Positions 35,720 through 45,070 are shown, counted from the stretch's first letter. The stretch is 64,000 nucleotides of DNA from Pseudoduganella violaceinigra DSM 15887 (GCF_000425385.1 NZ_KE384356.1:248001-312000); one strand, 5' to 3'. The notes: generated by a model not told the origin, from the sequence alone. Made by a program: numbers and translations.

Positions 35720-36532
35720 ATGCAAATGAATGAACCGGGCGCAATCACTGCCGGCCGCAAGATCGGCGACGTGATCCTGGACATGCGCAATATCTCGCTG
35801 TCGTTCGGCGGAGTCAAGGCGCTGACCAATATCTCCTTCGACGTACGAGAACACGAGGTCCGCGCCATCATCGGCCCCAACGGCGCGGGCAAGAGCTCGA
35901 TGCTCAACGTGATCAACGGCGTGTACCGCCCGCAGCAGGGCGAGATCGTGTATCGCGGCCAGCAGCGCAAGAATATGGATTGCTACGCCGCCGCCAAGTC
36001 GGGCATCGCGCGCACCTTCCAGAATATCGCGCTGTTCAAGGGCATGACGGTGCTCGATAACATCATGACCGGCCGCAACCTGAAGATGAAATCGAACTTC
36101 CTGCTGCAGGCCCTGTACTGGGGACCGGCGCAGCGCGAAGAGATCGAGCACCGCCGCAAATGCGAGGAAGTGATCGACTTCCTGGAAATCCAGCATATCC
36201 GCAAGACGCCCGTGGGCCGCCTGCCCTACGGCCTGCAGAAGCGGGTGGAACTGGGCCGCGCCCTGGCGGCCGAGCCGCAGATCCTGCTGCTGGACGAGCC
36301 GATGGCCGGCATGAACGTGGAAGAGAAGCAGGACATGTGCCGCTTCATCCTCGACGTGAACGAGCAATTCGGCACCACCATCGTGCTGATCGAGCACGAT
36401 ATGGGCGTGGTGATGGATATCTCGGACCGCGTCGTGGTGCTGGATTACGGCAAGAAGATCGGCGACGGCACGCCGGACGAAGTCCGCACCAACCAGGACG
36501 TGATCGACGCATACCTCGGAGTGGCCCACTAA
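35720..36532 (+). CDS. LivG-type ABC transporter ATP-binding protein
   Basis: A 270-residue ATPase of the branched-chain amino-acid/hydrophobic-acid uptake (HAAT) family. Walker A is GPNGAGKSS, the signature region is LPYGLQKRVELGRALAAEP (non-canonical, typical for LivG), Walker B is ILLLDEPMAGMN, and the C-terminal IEHDMGVVMDISDRVVVLDYG follows. It has a slightly longer N-terminus than LivG (MQMNEPGAITAGRKIG). It begins 15 bases after the ligase stop, and its own stop abuts the next start. Confidence 0.93.
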   Translation: MQMNEPGAITAGRKIGDVILDMRNISLSFGGVKALTNISFDVREHEVRAIIGPNGAGKSSMLNVINGVYRPQQGEIVYRGQQRKNMDCYAAAKSGIARTFQNIALFKGMTVLDNIMTGRNLKMKSNFLLQALYWGPAQREEIEHRRKCEEVIDFLEIQHIRKTPVGRLPYGLQKRVELGRALAAEPQILLLDEPMAGMNVEEKQDMCRFILDVNEQFGTTIVLIEHDMGVVMDISDRVVVLDYGKKIGDGTPDEVRTNQDVIDAYLGVAH

Positions 36533-37435
36533 ATGGATATTTCCTTCTTCGCCGAGACGCTGATCGGCGGCTTGCTGTCCGGCGTGATGTACGCACTGGT
36601 GGCGATCGGCTTTGTGCTGATCTACAAGGCCTCCGGCGTGTTCAATTTCGCCCAGGGGGCGATGGTGTTCTTTGCCGCGCTGACCTGCGTCGGCTTCATG
36701 GACAAGTTTGGCTTCCCTTTGTGGCTGGCCGTGCCGGCCACGGTGCTGGCCATGGTTGTCCTTGGTCTCGCCATCGAACGCGTGGTATTGCGGCCGCTGG
36801 TCAACCAGCCCGAGATCACACTGTTCATGGCCACCATCGGCCTGGCCTTCTTCATCGAGGGCCTGGCGCAGCTGATCTGGGGTTCGCAAGTCCATAAGCT
36901 GGACCTGCCGATCGAAGACGTCCCGAGCGAATACTTCATGAATGAGTTCAACATCATCGTCTCCAATTTCGACCTGGTTGCCGCCGTCATCTGCGCAGCC
37001 ATGGTGGTCCTGCTGGCGCTCATGTTCACCAAGACCAAAGTGGGCCGCGCGCTGCGCGCGGTGGCGGACGATCACCAGGCGGCTCAGGCGGTCGGCATTC
37101 CGCTGCAGCGCATCTGGGGCATCCTGTGGGGGGTCGCGGGCACCGTCGCGCTGGTGGCGGGCATGTTGTGGGGCGCGCGCAATGGCGTGCAATTCGCGCT
37201 GACCTTCATCGCGCTGAAGGCGCTGCCGGTGCTGATCCTGGGCGGCTTCACCTCGGTGCCGGGCGCAATTGTAGGCGGCCTGATTATCGGCGCCTCGGAA
37301 AAGCTGGCGGAAGTCTATATCGGACCGCATGTGGGCGGCGGTATCGAAGGCTGGTTCCCGTACGTGCTGGCCCTGATGTTCCTGCTGGTGCGCCCGGAAG
37401 GGCTGTTCGGCGAAAAAATCATCCGGAGGATCTGA
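36533..37435 (+). CDS. LivH-type ABC transporter permease
   Basis: A 300-residue inner-membrane permease with about eight hydrophobic segments. LivH-type features are GLLSGVMYALVAIGFVLIYKASGVFNFAQGAMV at the start (quoted in parts) and the EAA-like loop GRALRAVADDHQAAQAVGI. The ATG directly follows the LivG stop with no spacer. With the LivM-like permease it would form the membrane channel of the transporter. Confidence 0.93.
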   Translation: MDISFFAETLIGGLLSGVMYALVAIGFVLIYKASGVFNFAQGAMVFFAALTCVGFMDKFGFPLWLAVPATVLAMVVLGLAIERVVLRPLVNQPEITLFMATIGLAFFIEGLAQLIWGSQVHKLDLPIEDVPSEYFMNEFNIIVSNFDLVAAVICAAMVVLLALMFTKTKVGRALRAVADDHQAAQAVGIPLQRIWGILWGVAGTVALVAGMLWGARNGVQFALTFIALKALPVLILGGFTSVPGAIVGGLIIGASEKLAEVYIGPHVGGGIEGWFPYVLALMFLLVRPEGLFGEKIIRRI

Positions 37436-37438
37436 GCG

Positions 37439-38497
37439 ATGTTCTACCGCGAAGCAGGACAATTCAAGACCAGCTACGAGGCGGACGGCCAGATCCTGCC
37501 GATCCGCCAGGACCGCGTCGCCCTCGTCACCACGCTGGCCGTGGCGCTGGTGGTGCTGCCGCTGGTGTCGTCGCCTTATATGCTGTCGGCCATCTTCATT
37601 CCCTTCCTTATCTTCGCTTTGGCCGCCCTGGGCCTGAATATCCTGACCGGATATGCCGGCCAGCTCTCGCTGGGGACCGCCGCCTTCATGGCGGTGGGCG
37701 CCTTCTCGGCCTATAACTTCATGCTGCGCGTGCCCGGCATTCCCGTCCTGCTGGCCTTTGTACTTGGCGGCCTGTGCGCCGCGATGGTGGGGATTGCTTT
37801 CGGGCTGCCTTCGCTGCGCATCCGCGGCTTCTACCTGGCCGCTTCCACGCTGGCCACGCAATTTTTCGTGGTGTGGTGCCTGACCAAGATCGGCTGGCTG
37901 ACGAATTACAGCTCGTCCGGCGTGATCACCGCGCAGAAAATGGAAATCTTCGGCTACGGCTTCGATACCCCGGAGCGCAAGTATCTGCTGGTACTGGCCG
38001 TGGTGGCCGTCATGGCGCTGCTGGCCAAGAACATGATCCGCTCCAATGTAGGCCGCTCCTGGATGGCGGTGCGCGACATGGACGTGGCGGCGGAAGTGAT
38101 CGGCATCCGCCTGATGCGCACCAAGCTGCTGGCTTTCGCCGTGAGCTCTTTCTACTGCGGCGTGGCCGGCGCGCTGTACGCCTTTGCCTACCTCGGCACC
38201 GTGGAACCGGAAGCCTACAACCTGGAACTGTCCTTCCGCATCCTGTTCATGATCATTATCGGCGGCGTCGGTTCGGTGCTGGGCGCCTTCCTCGGCTCGG
38301 CCTTCATTGTGCTGCTGCCCGTGTTTCTGAATATCCTGGCGCACGGCCTGGCCCTGCCGACAACCGTGGCGTCCAACCTGGAGCTGATGGTGTTCGGCGC
38401 CCTGATCATATTCTTCCTGATCGTGGAGCCCCACGGTCTGGCGCGTTTATGGCAAATCGGTAAAGAGAAACTCCGCCTGTGGCCCTTCCCCCACTGA
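37439..38497 (+). CDS. LivM-type ABC transporter permease
   Basis: A 352-residue permease with a charged ~35-residue N-terminal extension (MFYREAGQFKTSYEADG) before the membrane part. LNILTGYAGQLSLGTAAFMAVGAF is the LivM hallmark, and GRSWMAVRDMDVAAEVIGI is the ATPase-contact loop. It lies 3 bases after the LivH-like gene and precedes the binding-protein gene by 29 bases. Confidence 0.92.
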   Translation: MFYREAGQFKTSYEADGQILPIRQDRVALVTTLAVALVVLPLVSSPYMLSAIFIPFLIFALAALGLNILTGYAGQLSLGTAAFMAVGAFSAYNFMLRVPGIPVLLAFVLGGLCAAMVGIAFGLPSLRIRGFYLAASTLATQFFVVWCLTKIGWLTNYSSSGVITAQKMEIFGYGFDTPERKYLLVLAVVAVMALLAKNMIRSNVGRSWMAVRDMDVAAEVIGIRLMRTKLLAFAVSSFYCGVAGALYAFAYLGTVEPEAYNLELSFRILFMIIIGGVGSVLGAFLGSAFIVLLPVFLNILAHGLALPTTVASNLELMVFGALIIFFLIVEPHGLARLWQIGKEKLRLWPFPH

Positions 38498-38526
38498 GCG
38501 GTCAACTAAAAACCTGGAGACAACAA

Positions 38527-39831
38527 ATGAAATCGTTCGTATTTGGCATTGCCGTAGCAAGCAGCATCGTCGCCAGCAGCGCATGGGCGCAACCTGCGGA
38601 ACAATTCGTCGCCCTGCCCTCCTACCGCGTCGGCCCGTATGCTGCGGGCGGCTCAGGCTTTTACGGCGGCATCATTGACTACTTCAACCTGGTCAATGCC
38701 AACGGTGGCGTCAACGGCGTGAAGATCAGCTGGGAAGAATGCGAGACCGAATACAATCCTTCGCGCGGCGTGGAATGCTATGAGCGCCTGAAAACCAAGA
38801 ACGGCGGCGCCACGGTGGTCGAGCCGCTGTCGACCGGTATCGCCTACGGCATCCTGGACCGCATCCCGCAGGACAAGATCCCGATGACGACCCTTGGCTA
38901 CGGCCGCTCGGACGCCGCCAACGGCAAGGTCTTCCCCTATGTCTTCCCGCTGATCTCGAACTACTGGAGCCAGGCGGCGGCGATGGTGAAATACCTGGGC
39001 GAAAAGAGCGGCGGCATGGACAAGCTGAAAGGCAAGAAGATCGTGCACCTGTACCACGACTCCGCCTTCGGCAAGGAACCGCTGCCGGTGCTGGAAGCGA
39101 TGTCCGCCCAATACGGCTTTGAACTGGTCAAGATCCCGGTCGCACCGCCGGGCAGCGAACAGCAGTCGCAGTGGCTGCAGATCCGCCAGGCCAAACCGGA
39201 CTATGTGATTCTGTGGGGCTGGGGCGTGATGAACTCCGTGGCCATCAAGACCGCGCAGCGCAACGGCTTCCCACGCGAAAAGATGCTGGGCGTCTGGTGG
39301 GCCGGTTCCGAGGAAGACACCGTGCCATCGGGCGATGCGGCCAAGGGCTACTCCTCGATGACCTTCAATACGCCCGGCAACTATCCGCTGCTGGATGAAC
39401 TGCGCAAGAAGGTATATGCCGGCGGCAAGGGCAACCTGGCCGACCAGAGCCGCATCGGCTCCGTGTACCACATGCGCGGCCTGACCGCGGGCGTGATGTA
39501 TGTGGAAGCGATGCGCGCCGCGCAGGAGAAGTTCGGCAAAGGGAAAGCCGTGAACGGCGAACAACTGCGCTGGGGCCTGGAAAACCTGAACATCGACGAG
39601 GCGCGCCAGAAAGTACTGGGCGTCTACAACATGTTCCCGACCGTGAAAACCTCTTGCGACGATCATGAAGGTTCGGGTGCCGTGAAAGTGCAGCAATGGG
39701 ATGGAAAATCCTGGAAGGCAGTCACCCCGAACTGGGTGGTGGGCGATAAAGTCCTGCTGCGCAAGCTGGTGGACGAGTCGTCCGGCAAATACGCCGCTGA
39801 GAAGAAGATCACGCCTGCCTGCATGAAGTGA
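38527..39831 (+). CDS. Periplasmic substrate-binding protein of the Liv-type transporter
   Basis: A 434-residue binding protein with a signal peptide (MKSFVFGIAVASSIVASSAWA, cleavage after AWA) and a type I periplasmic-binding fold (Peripla_BP_6): YGGIIDYFNLVNANGGVNGVKI, KIVHLYHDSAFGKEPLPVLEA, DYVILWGWGVMNSVAIKTA. In this position and form it delivers the substrate to the LivHM-like permeases. The ligand cannot be read from sequence. The adjoining CoA ligases argue for a carboxylate rather than a free amino acid. Confidence 0.92.
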   Translation: MKSFVFGIAVASSIVASSAWAQPAEQFVALPSYRVGPYAAGGSGFYGGIIDYFNLVNANGGVNGVKISWEECETEYNPSRGVECYERLKTKNGGATVVEPLSTGIAYGILDRIPQDKIPMTTLGYGRSDAANGKVFPYVFPLISNYWSQAAAMVKYLGEKSGGMDKLKGKKIVHLYHDSAFGKEPLPVLEAMSAQYGFELVKIPVAPPGSEQQSQWLQIRQAKPDYVILWGWGVMNSVAIKTAQRNGFPREKMLGVWWAGSEEDTVPSGDAAKGYSSMTFNTPGNYPLLDELRKKVYAGGKGNLADQSRIGSVYHMRGLTAGVMYVEAMRAAQEKFGKGKAVNGEQLRWGLENLNIDEARQKVLGVYNMFPTVKTSCDDHEGSGAVKVQQWDGKSWKAVTPNWVVGDKVLLRKLVDESSGKYAAEKKITPACMK

Positions 39832-39838
39832 GGGGCCA

Positions 39839-40639
39839 ATGAGCTACCTGTCAGTCAATAACATCGAGGTCATTTACGACCACGTGATTCTGGTGCTGAA
39901 GGGCGTGTCGCTACAGGTCCCGCAGGGCAAGATCGTCGCCCTGCTGGGTGCCAACGGCGCCGGCAAGTCCACCACCTTGAAGACCATCTCGACCCTGCTG
40001 CGCGGCGAGCGCGGCGACGTCACCAAGGGCGAGGTGCAGTTCAAGGGCGAGCGCATCGACCAGCTCACGCCCAATGAACTGGTCAAGCGCGGACTGTCGC
40101 AGGTGATGGAAGGACGCCACTGCTTCGGCCACCTGACCATCGAGGAGAACCTGCTGACAGGGGCTTACACGCGCAGCGCATCGCGCGGCGAAATGAAGGA
40201 ATCGCTGGAAAAGGTCTACCACTACTTCCCCCGCCTGCGCGAGCGGCGCAACAGCCAGGCGGGCTATACCTCCGGCGGCGAGCAGCAGATGTGCGCCATC
40301 GGCCGCGCGTTGATGGCCAAGCCTTCCATGATCCTGCTGGACGAGCCCTCGATGGGCATCGCGCCGCAGATCGTGGAGGAGATCTTCGGCATCGTCAAAG
40401 ACCTGAACGCGAAGGAGAATGTGTCCTTCCTGCTGGCGGAGCAGAACACCAATGTGGCCCTGCGCTACGCCGACTTCGGCTACATCCTCGAAAACGGCCG
40501 GGTGGTGATGGAGGGCGAGGCCAGCGAACTGGCCAACAATGAAGACGTCAAGGAGTTCTACCTCGGCATGTCCGGTGCCGGCCGCAAGAGCTTCCGCGAC
40601 ATGAAATTTTACCGTCGCCGCAAACGCTGGTTAGCTTAA
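39839..40639 (+). CDS. LivF-type ABC transporter ATP-binding protein
   Basis: A 266-residue second ATPase of the transporter. Walker A is GANGAGKSTTLK, the signature is YTSGGEQQMCAIGRALMAKP and Walker B is MILLDEPSMGIAPQIVEEIF. GLSQVMEGRHCFGHLTIEENL is typical of LivF. A basic tail (MKFYRRRKRWLA) extends beyond the usual end. It starts 7 bases after the binding-protein gene and completes a five-component transporter. Confidence 0.93.
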   Translation: MSYLSVNNIEVIYDHVILVLKGVSLQVPQGKIVALLGANGAGKSTTLKTISTLLRGERGDVTKGEVQFKGERIDQLTPNELVKRGLSQVMEGRHCFGHLTIEENLLTGAYTRSASRGEMKESLEKVYHYFPRLRERRNSQAGYTSGGEQQMCAIGRALMAKPSMILLDEPSMGIAPQIVEEIFGIVKDLNAKENVSFLLAEQNTNVALRYADFGYILENGRVVMEGEASELANNEDVKEFYLGMSGAGRKSFRDMKFYRRRKRWLA

Positions 40640-40641
40640 TC

Positions 40642-40995
40642 ATGAACCTGAACAAAGCCAAAGAATTCTGCCGTACCCTGCCCGGGACCACCGAAGACAT
40701 CAAATGGGAATGCAACCTGGTGTTTTCGGTCGGTGAAAAAATGTTTGCCGCGATGGATGCGAACGACAAAGCCAAGGCAATCAGCTTCAAAGTCGACGAC
40801 GACCGCTTCCTGGAACTGACAGATCGCGACGGCATCATCCCGGCGCCCTACCTTGCGCGCGCCAGGTGGGTCAGGGTGGAAGACCTGTCCAAGCTGCCGG
40901 ATGCGGAAGCAAAGGCCCTTCTCAAGCGCTCGCACGAGCTGGTATTTGCCAAACTGACCAAGAAACTGCAACGCGAGATTGAAGGAGCGGCATGA
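40642..40995 (+). CDS. MmcQ/YjbR family protein
   Basis: A 117-residue protein of the MmcQ/YjbR double-wing fold: LNKAKEFCRTLPGTTEDIKWECNLVFSVGEKMFA at the start (quoted in parts), ISFKVDDDRFLELTDRDGI and the closing RWVRVEDLSKLPDAEAKALLKRSHELV. Some members are called DNA-binding, but the function is unproven. It starts 2 bases after LivF and overlaps the next gene by 4 bases, so it is embedded in the operon rather than a chance neighbour. Confidence 0.87.
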   Translation: MNLNKAKEFCRTLPGTTEDIKWECNLVFSVGEKMFAAMDANDKAKAISFKVDDDRFLELTDRDGIIPAPYLARARWVRVEDLSKLPDAEAKALLKRSHELVFAKLTKKLQREIEGAA

Positions 40996-42251
40996 TGGCC
41001 GAAACCCTCGACAGCCTCGAAACGCGCCCGCACGCCGAGCGCGAACGCGATCTGATGGAACGCCTGCCCTTGCTGGTGGCGCAGGCGCAGTCGGCGCCGG
41101 GCTGGGCGCGCATCCTGTCCGGCGTCGATGCTGCGCGCATCAACAGCCGCGAGATGCTGGCGCAGTTGCCGGTCACGCGAAAATCGGACCTGAAGGCGCT
41201 GCAGGCGCAGGAGCGCCCCTTCGGCGGCTTGAACAGCACGCCCGTGGCTAAGCTGGGCCGCATCTTCATGTCGCCAGGTCCCATCTTCGATCCGGAGGGC
41301 CGTTCAATCGACTGGTGGCGTTTTTCCCGCCCCATGTACGCCGCTGGCGTGCGCCCCGGCAGCCTGGTGCAGAACTGCTTCTCCTACCATTTCACGCCGG
41401 CCGCCTTCATGGTGGAAGGCGGCGCGGCGCGTATCGGCTGCACGGTGATCCCCGCCGGCGCCGGCCAGACCGAACTCCAGGTGCAGGCAATGGCGGAGCT
41501 GCGGCCGGATACCTATATCGGCACGCCATCCTTCCTGAAGATCATTATCGAGAAGGCAGCCGAAATGGGCGCGGACATCAGCAGCGTGCAGCGCGCCATG
41601 ATAGGCGCCGAAGCGCTGCCCGAGTCGCTGCGCCAATGGTTCGCCGACCACGGCGTGCCGCAGGTGATCCAGACCTACGCCTCGGCAGACATCGGCAGCA
41701 TCGCCTATGAGACGCGCAGCAACGGCAAACTCAATCCCGGCATGGTGCTGGACGAGGAGGTGCTGCTGGAGATCGTGCGCCCCGGCTCCGGCGAACCTGT
41801 CGCACCGGGCGAAGTCGGCGAAGTCGTGGTCACTCTGTTCAACCCCGACTATCCGCTGATCCGCTTTGCCACCGGCGACCTGTCGGCGGTCTTGAGCAAT
41901 GCGGAAGCTTCGCCCTGCGGCCGCACCAACACCCGCATCAAGGGCTGGCTGGGCCGTGCCGACCAAACCACCAAGGTACGCGCCATGTTCGTCCACCCGT
42001 CGCAAGTGCATGAGATCACGCGCCGCCATCCCGGCATGGCCAAGGCGCGCCTGGTTGTTTCGGGCAAGATCGCCGAGGAAGTGATGACGCTGCACTGCGA
42101 AACCGACGACCCGGCCCTGCGGCAGCAATCCGCCGAAATCATCGCCACCATCCGCGATATCACCAAGCTGCGCGGCGAGGTCCTGTTCGCGCCACGCGGC
42201 AGCCTGCCCAATGACGGCAAGATCATCGACGATGTGCGCGATTACAGCTGA
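40992..42251 (+). CDS. PaaK-like phenylacetate-CoA ligase family protein
   Basis: A 419-residue adenylate-forming protein similar to phenylacetate-CoA ligases: CFSYHFTPAAFMVEGGAARIGCTVIPAG, TYIGTPSFLKIIIEKAAEMG, QTYASADIGSIAYET and the C-terminal GWLGRADQTTKVRAMFVHPSQV. The usual PaaK SSGTTG P-loop is replaced by FMSPGPIFDPEG, so the nucleotide loop is unusual and the activity uncertain. It ends the ligase/ABC operon. Its presence points to aromatic or similar acids as substrates. Confidence 0.83.
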   Translation: MMAETLDSLETRPHAERERDLMERLPLLVAQAQSAPGWARILSGVDAARINSREMLAQLPVTRKSDLKALQAQERPFGGLNSTPVAKLGRIFMSPGPIFDPEGRSIDWWRFSRPMYAAGVRPGSLVQNCFSYHFTPAAFMVEGGAARIGCTVIPAGAGQTELQVQAMAELRPDTYIGTPSFLKIIIEKAAEMGADISSVQRAMIGAEALPESLRQWFADHGVPQVIQTYASADIGSIAYETRSNGKLNPGMVLDEEVLLEIVRPGSGEPVAPGEVGEVVVTLFNPDYPLIRFATGDLSAVLSNAEASPCGRTNTRIKGWLGRADQTTKVRAMFVHPSQVHEITRRHPGMAKARLVVSGKIAEEVMTLHCETDDPALRQQSAEIIATIRDITKLRGEVLFAPRGSLPNDGKIIDDVRDYS

Positions 42252-42346
42252 GATCAGGCCGCATGTGGTGTAAATCCAACTGTTCCTAGGGCAGGCGGCG
42301 GAATGGCGGGATAATTGAACCATTCTTGACCTGCCGCAGAAACATC

Positions 42347-42928
42347 ATGCAAGATTTTCACCACAACCGCGCACGCGCTCTGCTGGAGAACGCGGAAGAA
42401 CTCTTCGACAAGGAAACGGTGCAGGCATCGGTCAGCCGCATGGCCGATGCGCTCAATGATCGCTTTGGCGACGCGTCGAAGCAGGAATTCCCCCTGGTGC
42501 TCGGTGTCATGGGCGGCGCAGTCGTCTTCACCGGCAACATCCTGCCGCAGCTGACCTTCCCGCTCGAATTCGACTACATCCACGTCAGCCGCTACGGCGA
42601 TGACGACCAGGGCGGCAAAGTGGTGTGGAAGGTCGTTCCGCGCCCGACCGTATCCGGGCGCACCGTGATCGTGCTGGACGACATTCTCGATGAAGGCGAA
42701 ACCCTGGCCCACGTCAAGGAACGCCTGCTGGAAATGGGCGCCAAGGAAGTGATCATCGCCGTCTTCTGCGACAAGGACATTGGCAAATCCAAGCCGGTCA
42801 AGGCTGACCTGATCGGCCTGACCATTCCGAACCGCTTCGTGGTGGGCTTCGGCATGGACGCTTACGGTTATTGGCGCAACCTGCCGGGCCTGTGGGCCAT
42901 CAACCCGGCTGACTTGCGCAAGGGCTGA
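42347..42928 (+). CDS. Hypoxanthine-guanine phosphoribosyltransferase-like protein
   Basis: A 193-residue type I phosphoribosyltransferase for purine salvage. The PRPP-binding motif is TVIVLDDILDEGETL, preceded by LVLGVMGGAVVFTGNILPQL and the flexible-loop strand FDYIHVSRYG, with the C-terminal RFVVGFGMDAYGYWRNLPGL that stacks on the base. The ATG at 42347 is preferred over an upstream in-frame TTG (42326) because it starts MQDFHHNRARALLENAEELF. It is convergent with the histidine kinase, 2 bases between the stops. Confidence 0.87.
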   Translation: MQDFHHNRARALLENAEELFDKETVQASVSRMADALNDRFGDASKQEFPLVLGVMGGAVVFTGNILPQLTFPLEFDYIHVSRYGDDDQGGKVVWKVVPRPTVSGRTVIVLDDILDEGETLAHVKERLLEMGAKEVIIAVFCDKDIGKSKPVKADLIGLTIPNRFVVGFGMDAYGYWRNLPGLWAINPADLRKG

Positions 42929-42930
42929 AC

Positions 42931-44364
42931 TCAGGCCGGCAGGCGGATTACGGCATTCAGTCCGCCCTCCGGGTGATTGGCCAGCACCAGTTGGCCGCCA
43001 TGGCCCTCCACAATGCCTTTGGCAATGCCCAGGCCCAGCCCCATGCCCGAGTCATTGCGCTCGCGGCCATGGGAAAGGCGGACATACGGCTCCAGCAGGC
43101 TCGGTATCGCTTCTTCCGGCACGCCGGGGCCATGGTCGCGCACCGCGATTTCCGTCCAACCATCCAATGAACGCACGCTGAGCTGCGCGCGCTCGCCATA
43201 GAACAAGGCGTTATCGAGCAGGTTGCCGATGGCGCGCTTCAGCGCCAGCGGCTTGCCACGCACGGCGACGCCGCTATCGTCGTATGCCACGCTGTGGCCC
43301 GCCAGTTCCGCGCTGCGCGCCAGGCGGCGGATCAGGGGATCGAGCTTCACTTCGGCCGGGTTTTCGTGGATATCGCTGTCCTTCACGCACTGCAGCGCGC
43401 CCTTGACCATCATGTCCAGTTCATCAAGGTCTTCTTCGAACTCGCCGCGCAAGGCGTCGTCATCCAGCAGTTCGGCGCGCAGCTTCAGCCGCGTGATTGG
43501 CGTGCGCAAGTCGTGCGAGATGGAGATGAACAGGCGCTCCCGATCCTTGATGTACTTGGCGATACGCTCGCGCATGGCGCTGAAGGCGCGCGCAGTGTTG
43601 ACGAATTCCCGGCTGCCCGATTCCGGCAGGGCGGGCGCATTTTCATCCTTGCCGAATGTTTCCGCCGCGTCGGACAGGGCGGCCAGCGGACGCGTAATCG
43701 ACCGCACCACCAGGAAGGACAGCAGCAGCAGCACCGCCAGCGAAACGCCCTGCACCACCAGCTTGTCCGCCGACAGAGGGTCGTTGCTGTTCAGGAAATA
43801 TGGATTGGGCATCAACGTGGCGAGGTACAGCCAATTGCCCGGCTCGAGTTCGGTCTGGATCACCAGGATCGGCGCGGGATCGGGCTTGAGCAGGAGGATG
43901 TGGCGCACCCAGGCCTCGGGCAGGTCGCCCACGCGGACGCCATCGGGCGATACAGTCAGCTGGTCCGGCCATGCGAAATCCAGGCGTATCCGGCTTTCCC
44001 CCGGCAGGTCCTTGCGCAGCGTGGCCTCCAGCGCACCCAGGGCGCTCGTTGCCAGCGTATTCGGCTCGATCTGCTGCACGGCGACCGCGCCGCGATTCAG
44101 TGCGACGTAGAAGCGGGTGCCGCCCATTTCCCGGAACTGCTGTATCAACAGACTGCGGTAGCTCGGTGGAAGGCTGCGGAAGAAGCGGATCGAACTGGCC
44201 GCGCCCTGCCCCAGGTATTGCGCGGCCGACTTGACGTCCGCCTGGGTCTTGTCGCGCAGCTGTATCGTCCACAGAACGCTGACCGCCACCTGCGTCAGCA
44301 ACAGCCCCGCCACCATCACCAGCGACAGCCGCGCCAGCAACGACTGCGGCCAGAGCTTAAGCAT
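42931..44364 (-). CDS. Sensor histidine kinase of the sugar locus (GtrS-like)
   Basis: A 477-residue membrane kinase with TM1 around 13-35, a periplasmic domain of about 165 residues, TM2 around 202-221 and HAMP. The DHp domain has His284 (FISISHDLRTPITRLKLRAE), followed by an ATPase domain with NLLDNALFYG, DHGPGVPEEA and GMGLGLGIAKGI. The gene overlaps the response regulator by 8 bases, and that regulator overlaps a GtsA-like sugar-binding protein gene. By this arrangement the kinase may read the loaded binding protein or a sugar derivative, as in the GltR/GtrS glucose system of Pseudomonas. Confidence 0.92.
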   Translation of the reverse strand: MLKLWPQSLLARLSLVMVAGLLLTQVAVSVLWTIQLRDKTQADVKSAAQYLGQGAASSIRFFRSLPPSYRSLLIQQFREMGGTRFYVALNRGAVAVQQIEPNTLATSALGALEATLRKDLPGESRIRLDFAWPDQLTVSPDGVRVGDLPEAWVRHILLLKPDPAPILVIQTELEPGNWLYLATLMPNPYFLNSNDPLSADKLVVQGVSLAVLLLLSFLVVRSITRPLAALSDAAETFGKDENAPALPESGSREFVNTARAFSAMRERIAKYIKDRERLFISISHDLRTPITRLKLRAELLDDDALRGEFEEDLDELDMMVKGALQCVKDSDIHENPAEVKLDPLIRRLARSAELAGHSVAYDDSGVAVRGKPLALKRAIGNLLDNALFYGERAQLSVRSLDGWTEIAVRDHGPGVPEEAIPSLLEPYVRLSHGRERNDSGMGLGLGIAKGIVEGHGGQLVLANHPEGGLNAVIRLPA

Positions 44365-45070
44365 GCGTCACCGCCACCGTGGCGGAAAATACATAGCCTG
44401 CGCCGCGCACAGTCTTGATCAGCATCGGCTGCTTGCCGTCGTCGTTCAAGCGCAGGCGCAGGCGGCTGATCTGCACGTCCAGTGAGCGGTCCAGCGGGCC
44501 GGAATCGCGCCCGCGCGTTTCCTCGCACAGCAAGCCGCGGTCCAGTACCGTGCCGGCATGCTCGACAAAATACTTCAGCAGCTGGAAATCGAGTCCCGTC
44601 AGCGCCAGCGGCGCGCCTGCGCTATCCACCACGGTACGTTCCGCCAGGTCGAGCGTAAAGCCGTTGAAATGGTAGGAGCGCACCGTTGGCGCGGGGTCCG
44701 CGCCGGCGCGGCGCAGGATGGCCTTGATACGGGCCAGCAGCTCCCGCGGACTGTACGGCTTGGCGATGTAATCATCAGCGCCGAGTTCCAGGCCCACCAC
44801 GCGGTCGGTCTCGTCGGAACTGGCGGTCAACATGATGATGGGCAGGTTGGAACGCTTGCGCACGATGCGGCACAGCGCGAAGCCGTCGGTATCGGGCAGC
44901 ATCACGTCCAGGATCACCAGCGCAAGCTGCTCGGCGTGCGCGTGCAATTCGGCCAGGAAGCTCTCGCCATCGTGGGCAAGGATCACCTCATACTGGTTCT
45001 TTTCCAGATAGGTCTTGAGCAGCAGCCGGGTTTTTTGGTCGTCATCGACGATCAGGATCTTGCGTGCCAT
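44357..45070 (-). CDS. OmpR-family response regulator of the sugar locus (GltR-like)
   Basis: A 237-residue regulator. The receiver domain has Asp55 (LVILDVMLPDTDGF), TASSDET and the Lys of YIAKPYSPRELL. The winged-helix output domain has LTGLDFQLLKYFVEH and SLDVQISRLRLRLNDD, ending GAGYVFSATV. The ATG at 45070 has an AAGGAAACC ribosome-binding sequence inside the end of the binding-protein gene, which it overlaps by 29 bases. The kinase follows with an 8-base overlap. Its likely targets are the sugar-uptake genes of this operon. Confidence 0.93.
   Translation of the reverse strand: MARKILIVDDDQKTRLLLKTYLEKNQYEVILAHDGESFLAELHAHAEQLALVILDVMLPDTDGFALCRIVRKRSNLPIIMLTASSDETDRVVGLELGADDYIAKPYSPRELLARIKAILRRAGADPAPTVRSYHFNGFTLDLAERTVVDSAGAPLALTGLDFQLLKYFVEHAGTVLDRGLLCEETRGRDSGPLDRSLDVQISRLRLRLNDDGKQPMLIKTVRGAGYVFSATVAVTHA

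Noticed and set aside
35480..38434. Minus-strand open frame of 984 codons over the ABC transporter genes
   Set aside because: It is antisense to four well-recognised genes, and its His/Gln/Asp-rich content has no domain-like pattern.
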